From NCBI GenBank assembly GCA_044356835.1, contig JBIKVK010000221.1:1-5867 (forward strand): 5,867 bases of DNA. Reading direction: 5' to 3'. The notes beneath the pieces were generated by a model, which was given only the letters and a program-made list of their open reading frames with translations, ran no database searches and was not told the DNA's origin. Shown in pieces: positions 1 to 5,867 of this stretch; position 1 is the stretch's first letter, and each line of letters starts with the position of its first letter. The translations under genes were made by a program, and so were the position numbers. The DNA comes from SYIM01 sp044356835 (GTDB taxonomy: Bacteria > Pseudomonadota > Gammaproteobacteria > Burkholderiales > Burkholderiaceae_E).

Positions 1-1826
1 ACGCGCCAGTTGACGATTTCAATCCGCTGGCCCTCCAAGTGCCGACCGAAGCGACTGGCATACGCGCGTTCAAACGCAGCCACGATTTCGGCCCGAGCCG
101 CCTCGCCCAGGACGCGAGGCAATCGGGTCTCGACCTCGAACCCTTGCCCGAGGTAGCGCATGTCGGCGCTGCGCTGGAACACGATCGCCCCCGAGGCGAT
201 CCCCGCGCTCTTCAGTTGCCTCTCGAGACCGCCCTGCAGATCCGCACAGAGTGCCTCGATGGCAGCCCAGTCAATCCCGTCCAGACGGGTGAATCGGGTC
301 CGCACCGCATCCATCTTGATCGGCGCGACGAGAAGACCGAAGGCGGAAAAGACGCCGGCGTTGGCCGGCACCAGGATGTTGCGGCAACCCGCACGGCGGG
401 CGACCTCCCGCGCGTGGATGGGACCGGCCCCTCCAAAGGCCAGCAATGTGCACTGGCGGACATCGCGGCCATTCTCGACCGCATGAATCTTGGCGGCGGC
501 GGCCATGTGCTCGCATACGATGCGATGAATGCCGTTGGCGGCCTCCATCACCGAAAGACCAAGCGGCTGGGCCAGGTGTTCGGCCATCGCCTGTTCGGCG
601 AGGTCGGCCCTCAGTCGCACAGCACCGCTTAAGGATCCACCCGCATCGAGATAGCCCATCAGGAGCGCCGCGTCGGTCACGGTGGGCGCACGGCCGCCCA
701 GGCCGTAGCAGGCAGGGCCCGGACTGGATCCGGCACTCTGCGGGCCCACTTTCATGAGCCCCGTCTCGTCGATATGTGCGATGCTGCCCCCGCCGGCACC
801 GATCTCGATCAGATCGACCGTGGGCAGCCGGACCGGAAGGCCACTGCCCTTTTTGAATCGCTGCAGGCGGGCCGCTTCGAAGTCGGTGGTGATCGCCGGA
901 GTGCCCGAGCGAATCAGGCAGGCCTTGGCGGTCGTGCCGCCCATGTCGAACGCAAGCACCTCGTCCATGGCTGCGGCGCGGGCGCAGAAGGCTGCGCCCA
1001 AGGCTCCGGCGGCCGGACCGGACTCGAGCATCCGGATCGGCATGCGTTCGCCAAGTTCGCGAGAGATCACGCCGCCGTTTGACTGCATGATGTTGAGCGT
1101 CGCCGCGATGCCGGCATCGCGCAGTCCCTGCTCGATCACTCCCAGGTAGTGACCCACCATCGGCATCACATACGCGTTCAGCACTGTGGCGATCGTGCGT
1201 TCGTACTCCCGCAATTCACCCAGCACTTCGGAGGACAGCGATACCGGCAAGCCGGGCGCAATCCGTCCGATCACCGATCGCACGAGCTCCTCGTGCGCGG
1301 GATGGGTGAAGCTGTGCAGCAGGCTCACCGCGATCGACTCCACCCCTTGTTCGATCAGCGCCTGAGCCACCCGCTCGATTTCGGCAGGATCGGCGGGAAT
1401 CGCAATGGTGCCCGACGCTTCGGTGCGCTCGGCGATCTCGGCGCGCAGCGCGCGCGGAATCACCGGGTCGGGGCCGGGTGCGGTCAGGTCGTAAAGGTCG
1501 TAGCGCAGTTCACGCCCGATTTCGATGACATCCCGAAACCCTTGCGTTGTGATAAGGCCCGTAACGGCGCCTTTGCGCTCGATGACAAGATTGGTCACCG
1601 CTGTGGTGGCGCCCACCACCACCTCGTGGACCTGGTGCTTACTCAGGTGATGGGCCTCAAGCATTTGCTCGAGACCGGCGACGATCGGTCGCACCACTTG
1701 AACATGATCGCTGAGGACCTTGGTGGTGAACACCGAACCCCGGTCGCCGATCAGCACGCAGTCGGTGAAGGTGCCGCCAATGTCGAATGCGAAGCGCAAC
1801 CGCTCGCGGTTGAGAGATTCGGACAT
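1..1826 (-). CDS. hyuA: HyuA-family ATP-dependent hydantoinase/oxoprolinase large subunit (3' end cut by window edge)
   Basis: Reading the minus strand from ATG at 1826 gives 608 uninterrupted codons up to base 3, with no stop in the window, so the C-terminus (perhaps 80-100 residues) lies beyond the left edge. The family uses ATP to hydrolyse cyclic amides such as N-methylhydantoin or 5-oxoproline in the cytoplasm, usually as a complex with HyuB. Visible marks are the N-terminal nucleotide-binding loop FDIGGTFTD (residues 14-22), the GATTAVTNLVIERKGA stretch (72-87), RYDLYDL (108-114), ESGPAAG (268-274), the second phosphate loop FDMGGTTAK (293-301), GAGGGS (343-348), SSPGPACYG (367-375) and FGGAGPIHA (464-472). 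All are intact, so the gene looks functional. It starts 6 bp after the preA-like stop and has a good ribosome site inside that gene's end. Acetone carboxylase beta subunits share this fold, so the exact substrate is open; hydantoinase/oxoprolinase type is the better fit given the PreA-like neighbour. Confidence 0.93.
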   Translation of the reverse strand, partial: MSESLNRERLRFAFDIGGTFTDCVLIGDRGSVFTTKVLSDHVQVVRPIVAGLEQMLEAHHLSKHQVHEVVVGATTAVTNLVIERKGAVTGLITTQGFRDVIEIGRELRYDLYDLTAPGPDPVIPRALRAEIAERTEASGTIAIPADPAEIERVAQALIEQGVESIAVSLLHSFTHPAHEELVRSVIGRIAPGLPVSLSSEVLGELREYERTIATVLNAYVMPMVGHYLGVIEQGLRDAGIAATLNIMQSNGGVISRELGERMPIRMLESGPAAGALGAAFCARAAAMDEVLAFDMGGTTAKACLIRSGTPAITTDFEAARLQRFKKGSGLPVRLPTVDLIEIGAGGGSIAHIDETGLMKVGPQSAGSSPGPACYGLGGRAPTVTDAALLMGYLDAGGSLSGAVRLRADLAEQAMAEHLAQPLGLSVMEAANGIHRIVCEHMAAAAKIHAVENGRDVRQCTLLAFGGAGPIHAREVARRAGCRNILVPANAGVFSAFGLLVAPIKMDAVRTRFTRLDGIDWAAIEALCADLQGGLERQLKSAGIASGAIVFQRSADMRYLGQGFEVETRLPRVLGEAARAEIVAAFERAYASRFGRHLEGQRIEIVNWR

Positions 1827-1832
1827 TGCGCT

Positions 1833-3149
1833 TCAGTCCTTGACTTTCGCGAGCTTGATGCCGCGGTCAAAGCCCTTCTCGAATTTGCCGATCTCGTACA
1901 CATCAGCCGGAATGCTGAAGTAGGTCTCGCGTGCCCGGTCCTCTTCGGTGGTGGTGTGCATGCTGGTGGAGTCGAACGGGCAGGTCTGGGTGCACATCTC
2001 GCAGCCGATGCAGTTGTCGCTGAGCGAGGCCACCTTGCCTGGGCCTTGCGCAAGGGCGTCGTAGAAGCAGGTCTGGATGCAGATCGTGCACTTGGGGTTC
2101 TTGCAGGTCTCTGCGTTGACCTCGCTGTGCATCCGCGGCTTCTTGAACTGCTCGCTATAGTCCTTGACTGCAGCGCGCGAGGCAATGCCGGTCATCGAGG
2201 CGATGTCCGGATAGCCATGGCTGTCCATGAACTCCTCCAGCCCGCTGATGATCTTGGGCAGGTACTTGATGCCCTTCAACATCAGCACCGACCCCACTTG
2301 AACGAGGGGCGCTCCGGTCATGATGAACTCGACCACGTCGCGGTGGTCATAGATGCCGTTCGAACCGGTGATCGGCATGCCGAGCTCGTTGTAGATGCGG
2401 TGCACCCAGCGCAAGGACAAGGGCTTGGCCCACACCCCGCCGATGCCCGCGGGCCCGCCCAGGCGGGGCTTGCCCGTTTCGATATCGACCGAGAAGCCCG
2501 TGTAGCGGTTCGTCGCGGTGACCGCAGCCGCGCCTGCGTCGCGGACTGCGCGGGCGACCTCGACCAGGCGCGACTGATCGGGCGTGAGCTTGATGACCAC
2601 GGGAATCTTGACGGCTTCACAGACGCGAGCCGTGACTTCGGCCGCGACATCCGGGTCCTGTCCGATCATCGATCCGCCATGAACCCCGGGCATCATCGCC
2701 GGGTGCGGGCAGCCGAAGTTGAGTTCGACCATGGGCAGACCACAGTCCTCGATCGTCTTGCAGATGTCGATCCAGCTCTGCACCGTCTTGCCGCCGGCAC
2801 TGCCGATCAGGTGCGAGCCCTGGTCGTTCGCATACTGGCGAAGTTCCTTCAGATAGGGCACCCACTCGCGAAAGCCGGTGCTCGAATACCCGGAGCGGCT
2901 GTAGAACACATAGTTCTTGTTCACCTTGCCTTTGATCAGTTCGTTGCGCTCGTTGAGGATTGCGTACTTGGAATTCTGCGTGAGCCGGGCCATGTCCTCG
3001 ATATCGGTCAGCGTCTTGATGATCATGCCGCCCGCACCGGCGTCGACGCACTCCCGGATCACTTCCGGGCTGTTGGTCGTTTCGATGGACGCGATGACCA
3101 GAGGGTTCTTGAACTGCACGCCACAGAAGTTGAGAGATAGATCAGCCAT
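1833..3149 (-). CDS. preA: PreA-like dihydropyrimidine dehydrogenase FMN/Fe-S subunit
   Basis: This 438-residue protein belongs to the dihydropyrimidine dehydrogenase family, which in bacteria reduces the C5-C6 double bond of uracil/thymine with electrons passed from PreT. Residues 1 to about 320 form the FMN barrel: IIKTL (43-47), ELNFGCPHP (142-150) with the catalytic Cys at 147, IKLTP (186-190) with the FMN-contacting Lys187, TATN (211-214), and PITGSNGIYD (259-268) with QVGSVLM (284-290) on the phosphate side. Residues 349-390 hold two ferredoxin motifs: Cys349/354/357/361, oddly spaced, and a standard Cys380/383/386/390-Pro. A tail of 48 residues follows. Compared with mammalian DPD recalled from memory, Ser670 is Gly146 and Thr737 is Arg215, so the substrate may differ. 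The ATG is preceded by GGAG at 6 nt. No preT is in the window, so the electron partner is unknown. The family is secure; the reaction on pyrimidines is not. Confidence 0.92.
   Translation of the reverse strand: MADLSLNFCGVQFKNPLVIASIETTNSPEVIRECVDAGAGGMIIKTLTDIEDMARLTQNSKYAILNERNELIKGKVNKNYVFYSRSGYSSTGFREWVPYLKELRQYANDQGSHLIGSAGGKTVQSWIDICKTIEDCGLPMVELNFGCPHPAMMPGVHGGSMIGQDPDVAAEVTARVCEAVKIPVVIKLTPDQSRLVEVARAVRDAGAAAVTATNRYTGFSVDIETGKPRLGGPAGIGGVWAKPLSLRWVHRIYNELGMPITGSNGIYDHRDVVEFIMTGAPLVQVGSVLMLKGIKYLPKIISGLEEFMDSHGYPDIASMTGIASRAAVKDYSEQFKKPRMHSEVNAETCKNPKCTICIQTCFYDALAQGPGKVASLSDNCIGCEMCTQTCPFDSTSMHTTTEEDRARETYFSIPADVYEIGKFEKGFDRGIKLAKVKD
1837..1841 (-). promoter_or_regulatory. Ribosome binding site for hyuA, inside the end of preA
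   Basis: On the minus strand AAGGA lies 10 nt before the hyuA ATG at 1826. It is formed by the last two sense codons of the preA-like gene (Lys437-Asp438). Ribosomes ending preA at 1833 are thus right on the hyuA start region, which favours coupled translation of the two enzymes. Confidence 0.6.
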
Positions 3150-3218
3150 GGGTTGCTCCGTTTAGATCTCGGGTGGATATCAGGATTGTTGGTGTACGAA
3201 CGAATGATGGAAAAAAAC
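3150..3218 (-). other. dctM to preA intergenic spacer, no promoter or terminator recognised
   Basis: This 69 bp gap is the longest non-coding stretch in the window and separates the transporter genes from the enzyme genes. On the minus strand it opens one base (C... read as G) after the dctM stop with a run of seven T and is less GC-rich than the flanking genes. I see no stable GC stem before the T run and no convincing -35/-10 pair, so read-through from dctM into preA is the simplest view. An internal promoter cannot be excluded. Confidence 0.5.
3156..3159 (-). promoter_or_regulatory. Ribosome binding site for the preA-like gene
   Basis: On the minus strand GGAG (within ACGGAG) lies 6 nt before the ATG at 3149. 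Spacing and sequence are normal and support this start over internal ones. Confidence 0.65.
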
Positions 3219-4529
3219 TCAGGGTTTGCCAATCTGGTCGGGCAACCAAGACACCAGGGCCGGCCAGTGCCAGATCACAAACAACATCAGAATCATCAAC
3301 AAGAAGTAGGGAAAGGCCGCGCGACTGACGTAAGCGAGATCACGACCCGTTGCGTTTTGCAGCACAAACAGATTGAAGCCGACCGGCGGCGTGATCTGCC
3401 CCATTTCAACGACGAAGACGATAAAGATGCCGAACCAGATCAGATCGATGCCCGCTGCCTTGACCATTGGCAGTACGATCGCCATGGTGAGCAGGACCAT
3501 CGAAATTCCGTCGAGGATGCACCCTAGGAAAATGTAGAAAATCGCCAGTGCGATCAGAAGAAACCCGGGCGAGAGCTGCCAGCGTGAGACGGACTCGGCG
3601 ATCAGGGCCGGGATGCCGGAAAAGCCCATTGCAAGCGACAGGAAAGCCGCGCCCGCCACGATCAGCAGGATCATGGTGGTGATGCGCATCGCGCCATAGA
3701 CCGTATCGCGAAAGAACGACCATGAGAGGCTGCGCTGCCACGCTGCGAGCACGAGGGCGCCGACCACTCCGAGCGCAGCCGATTCGGTGGCGGTGGCGAT
3801 GCCGCCGTAAATCGAGCCCAGCACACATCCGATCAGGAGCAAGACCGGCAACAGGTGGACGGAAGCCCTGATCCGCTCGAAGAGCCTCATCTGCTGGTCA
3901 TCCGCCGGAATGCTGCCGGGGTGCAGTCCAGCCCAGATCGCGTTATAGGCCATCATCACCACGCCGAAGACGATGCCGGGGATGACCCCGGCCGCAAACA
4001 GCTTGTTGATCGATACGTCGGCCGCCACCGCGTAGACGATCATGATGATCGATGGAGGAATCAGCAGACCCAAGGTGCTCGCGCCCGCGAGTGAGCCGAT
4101 CACCAGACGATCGGGGTAGTTCCGGCTGCGAAGCTCCGGCAGTGTGATCCGGCCGACGGTGGCGCAGGTGGCCGCCGACGAGCCCGAGATCGCCGCGAAA
4201 ATCATCGATGCTCCGACATTGACCTGCACCAGTCTGCCAGGCATCAGCGCCATCAGAGGCGCGAGTCCGCGAAACATCGATTCTGCAACGCGGGACCGGT
4301 ACAGGATCTCACCCATCCAGATGAAAAGCGGCAGTGAGGTGAGGGTCCAGGCCGAAAGCGAGCCGAAGACGGTCGTGGCCATGGCGTCGCCCGGCAGGCG
4401 TGCCGAAAAGAGCAACATCGCGACCAGCGCCGTGCCCATCAGGGCGAGCCCCACCCAGATGCCCAAAGCCAGCAGGCCCACCAGCGCCAGCACGGTGAGG
4501 GTGGCGTAAAAGGCCGAGATCTCAGTCAC
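3219..4529 (-). CDS. dctM: TRAP transporter large membrane subunit (DctM)
   Basis: The product is the large inner-membrane subunit of a tripartite ATP-independent periplasmic transporter, which drives uptake with an ion gradient. The 436 residues are almost entirely hydrophobic segments, in keeping with the usual 12 or so helices and 425-450 residues. Family signatures include the stretch around residues 115-130 (GSSAATCATVGRITLP), the loop SLAGASTLGLLIPPSI (146-161), GGIATATESAALG (242-254), LGCILDGISMVLLTM (335-349) and MGQITPPVGFNLF (376-388). I chose GTG at 4529 because it overlaps the dctQ stop by 8 bp, gives a normal N-terminus just before the first helix and has a G-rich stretch 5 nt upstream. 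An in-frame ATG at 4559 would add ten polar residues, has no ribosome site and lies well inside dctQ, so it is less likely. Sequence alone does not tell the substrate. Confidence 0.95.
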   Translation of the reverse strand: MTEISAFYATLTVLALVGLLALGIWVGLALMGTALVAMLLFSARLPGDAMATTVFGSLSAWTLTSLPLFIWMGEILYRSRVAESMFRGLAPLMALMPGRLVQVNVGASMIFAAISGSSAATCATVGRITLPELRSRNYPDRLVIGSLAGASTLGLLIPPSIIMIVYAVAADVSINKLFAAGVIPGIVFGVVMMAYNAIWAGLHPGSIPADDQQMRLFERIRASVHLLPVLLLIGCVLGSIYGGIATATESAALGVVGALVLAAWQRSLSWSFFRDTVYGAMRITTMILLIVAGAAFLSLAMGFSGIPALIAESVSRWQLSPGFLLIALAIFYIFLGCILDGISMVLLTMAIVLPMVKAAGIDLIWFGIFIVFVVEMGQITPPVGFNLFVLQNATGRDLAYVSRAAFPYFLLMILMLFVIWHWPALVSWLPDQIGKP

Positions 4530-5037
4530 CGCGGCCCCCGTCGGCCGTGATCCCGGCATCCGGAAGGTCGCGCTTGTGAAACGCCGCGATGCCCAGGTCG
4601 ATGAACGCGATGGTGAACACGATGGCCCCCCAGCTCATTGCGATTTGCGGAATCCACATCGGCATTGCAATCAGACCCGAACTGCGCTCGCCGAGCTCGA
4701 TCGAGATCCAGGTCATCCGCGTGAAATACCAGGCGACCCAGGCGGCCAGCGCAGTGCTTGCAGCCCAGGCGATCCAGGCGATAACGCGTTTTGCGCCCTG
4801 GCCAAGCGCATCGACCAGGAGGCGCACCTGAATGTGGTTGCCGCTGCGCAAGGTATCGGCCAGGGCCAGGAAAGCCGAAGCGCCCATGCAGTAGCCGGCG
4901 AATTCGTCGGCTGCACGGGGCGTATAGGGTAGCGCCTGACCCCCCAGCTGATAGAGGATCAGGGCCAGCACGCCCACGAAGCAGGCCGCGCCCAGCGCGG
5001 CCGTGCCCCGATAGAGCGCGTCGATCAAAGAACGCAT
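4522..5037 (-). CDS. dctQ: TRAP transporter small membrane subunit (DctQ)
   Basis: This 171-residue protein is the four-helix small subunit that pairs with DctM in the inner membrane. Hydrophobic segments lie at about residues 12-32, 46-62, 85-106 and 127-151. The family hallmarks are ADEFAGYCMGASAFLALAD (43-61), followed by a short charged stretch with NHIQVRLLVD (67-76), and SSGLIAMPMWIPQ (119-131) before the last helix. The frame stays open upstream to 5136, but that extension is an Arg/Ser/Pro-rich stretch antiparallel to nothing recognisable and overlaps the dctP end, so I place the start at ATG 5037, 31 bp after the dctP stop. The only nearby purine run (AGG, 5040-5042) is just 2 nt from this ATG; a TTG at 5028 would sit 11 nt from it and is the alternative start. 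The gene sits between dctP and dctM, the normal order for this transporter. Confidence 0.92.
   Translation of the reverse strand: MRSLIDALYRGTAALGAACFVGVLALILYQLGGQALPYTPRAADEFAGYCMGASAFLALADTLRSGNHIQVRLLVDALGQGAKRVIAWIAWAASTALAAWVAWYFTRMTWISIELGERSSGLIAMPMWIPQIAMSWGAIVFTIAFIDLGIAAFHKRDLPDAGITADGGRGD
4535..4539 (-). promoter_or_regulatory. Possible weak ribosome site for dctM
   Basis: A run of five G on the minus strand sits 5 nt before the GTG at 4529, within the dctQ coding end. It is only loosely Shine-Dalgarno-like. With the 8 bp dctQ/dctM overlap, dctM is probably translated mainly by ribosomes that have finished dctQ. Confidence 0.3.
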
Positions 5038-5068
5038 CACCTGCAGCCCAAAGTGCGGCCTACTGATC

Positions 5069-5867
5069 TCACTTGCGGAAGGCCTCGAGAATCGCCTTGG
5101 CCTGCGGGCTCGCCTCGGCCGCCCACTCGGTGACAATCTGTTGGCCGACCTTGTTCAGGTCTGCTGCGAGTTGGGCGCCGGGTGCGCTGACGGTGACGCC
5201 GTTGTCGCGCAGGGTCTGCTTAGTGGATTCGGCGGTCTTCTGACTCGAAGCCCAGCCCGCCTGCTCGGCCTTGGCCGCTTCGGCGAGCACGGCTTTTTGC
5301 ACATCAGGCGCAAGCGCGGCGAAGGCTTTCTTGTTTGCGAAGATCATGTTCTTCGGCAGCCAGGCCTGCACGTCATAGAAGTGCTTGACCGATTCCCAGA
5401 CCTTGTAGTCGACCCCGGACTGAGCGGACGAGACCAACGAGTTGATCCTGCCCGAGGACAGGGCCTGCGCCACCTCGGGCGCCTGGATGGTCACCGACCT
5501 CGCTTTGAACAGCTCGCCCATGCGTGCAGTCTGTTTGTCATAGGCGCGCCAGTTGAGGCCTGCCATGTCCGCGACCGAGTTGATCGGCTTGGGCACAAAG
5601 AGCCCCTGCGGAGGCCAGGGCACGGCGTAGAGCAGCATCAAGCCCTGCTCGTCCAGCATTTTTTCGATAACGGGTCGCTGTACTTTCCAAAGCTTGGCCG
5701 CATCGTCATAGTTGCTCGCAAAGAACGGCAGACCGTCCATCGAGTAGGCAGCGTTTTCGTTGACGAGGGTCACCATCAGCACCTCGCCGATCGGCACCTG
5801 ACCCTGTTGCACGGCGCGCTTGATCTCGGGCATCTTGTAGAGCGAGCCGTTCGGATGCACCTTGATC
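5069..5867 (-). CDS. dctP: TRAP transporter periplasmic solute-binding subunit (DctP), 5' end cut by window edge
   Basis: The visible 265 whole codons are the C-terminal part of a DctP-family binding protein, which captures the substrate in the periplasm and hands it to DctQM. The reading frame continues through the right edge, and the first visible residues (IKVHPNGSLYKMPEIKRAV) match the interior of the family, so the GTG at 5860 is an ordinary Val codon and not a start. The signal peptide and roughly 60-70 residues are outside the window. The stretch GLNWRAYDKQTA (103-114 of the visible part) carries Arg107, the position that in characterised TRAP binding proteins salt-bridges a ligand carboxylate. 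ALSSGRINSLVSSAQSGVDYKVWE, split here as ALSSGRINSLV and then SSAQSGVDYKVWE, is the usual second-domain signature, and the C-terminal helix-rich end is complete. It is the first visible gene of the operon. Ligand identity cannot be read from the sequence. Confidence 0.93.
   Translation of the reverse strand, partial: IKVHPNGSLYKMPEIKRAVQQGQVPIGEVLMVTLVNENAAYSMDGLPFFASNYDDAAKLWKVQRPVIEKMLDEQGLMLLYAVPWPPQGLFVPKPINSVADMAGLNWRAYDKQTARMGELFKARSVTIQAPEVAQALSSGRINSLVSSAQSGVDYKVWESVKHFYDVQAWLPKNMIFANKKAFAALAPDVQKAVLAEAAKAEQAGWASSQKTAESTKQTLRDNGVTVSAPGAQLAADLNKVGQQIVTEWAAEASPQAKAILEAFRK

Noticed and set aside
39..1149. Several plus-strand and minus-strand open frames of about 80-200 codons over the left end.
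   Set aside because: They are out-of-frame shadows of the HyuA coding frame, which carries unmistakable family motifs over its whole length.
2660..2720. Loss of the catalytic Cys in the PreA-like protein, because GQDP is preceded by Ile where mammalian DPD has Cys.
   Set aside because: By counting residues, the catalytic Cys671 of DPD is the one in NLSCPH, which is conserved here as Cys147. The Cys before GQDP is Cys684 and is not the catalytic acid.
1149..3140. A 663-codon open frame on the plus strand antisense to hyuA and the preA-like gene.
   Set aside because: The translation is rich in His, Arg, Ala and Asp with no recognisable domain, and it lies across the junction of two clearly conserved genes on the other strand. 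In GC-rich DNA such long shadows are expected.
3160..3210. A promoter in the dctM-preA gap (a TGATAT box on the minus strand).
   Set aside because: No matching -35 hexamer lies at 16-18 nt; the best candidate shares too few bases with consensus.
3205..3240. A rho-independent terminator at the end of dctM, suggested by seven T on the minus strand.
   Set aside because: Only a three-pair CAG/CTG stem with a large loop can be drawn before the T run; there is no GC-rich hairpin.
5038..5136. N-terminal extension of dctQ by 33 residues.
   Set aside because: The extension is Arg/Pro/Ser-rich and unlike DctQ proteins, and it overlaps the end of dctP by 68 bp. The ATG at 5037 gives a normal family length.
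5858..5860. GTG as the start of the binding-protein gene.
   Set aside because: The codons to its right continue the frame with family-typical residues (I, K), and a protein starting here would lack a signal peptide and part of the first domain.

Overview
The window is a GC-rich, densely coded piece of bacterial chromosome. All five genes I can support are on the minus strand and read from the right edge to the left edge in the order dctP > dctQ > dctM > preA-like > hyuA-like. Junctions are tight: 31 bp, an 8 bp overlap, 69 bp and 6 bp. The layout looks like one catabolic operon cut at both ends. High GC, this style of three-gene TRAP transporter and the operon make-up suggest a proteobacterium, plausibly a Burkholderiales-type betaproteobacterium. 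That placement is inference; there is no rRNA or marker gene to confirm it.

Right part (3219-5867): a tripartite TRAP transporter. It has the C-terminal two thirds or so of a periplasmic binding protein (DctP; its start and signal peptide lie beyond the right edge), a four-helix small membrane subunit (DctQ) and a large multi-helix subunit (DctM). The binding protein keeps the arginine that in this family normally clamps a carboxylate on the ligand.

Middle (1833-3149): a 438-residue relative of the PreA subunit of dihydropyrimidine dehydrogenase, with an FMN barrel followed by two ferredoxin-type Cys motifs. It keeps the catalytic Cys, the FMN-contacting Lys and two substrate-binding Asn of the family. 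Two other substrate contacts are changed (Ser to Gly, Thr to Arg), and the first Fe-S motif has unusual spacing. The usual partner PreT is not in the window.

Left part (1-1826): 608 codons of an ATP-dependent hydantoinase/oxoprolinase large subunit (HyuA family), open to the left edge without a stop. A HyuB partner would be expected just outside.

Read together, the genes suggest this route: the TRAP system imports a small, probably carboxylated compound; the PreA-like flavoprotein reduces (or oxidises) a C=C bond in a ring; the HyuA-type enzyme opens a cyclic amide with ATP. This resembles reductive pyrimidine or hydantoin breakdown, but the changed active site suggests the substrate is not plain uracil or thymine. 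The proposed pathway is inference; the families are well supported. No RNA gene, mobile element, CRISPR array or long repeat was seen, and no non-coding gap exceeds 69 bp.
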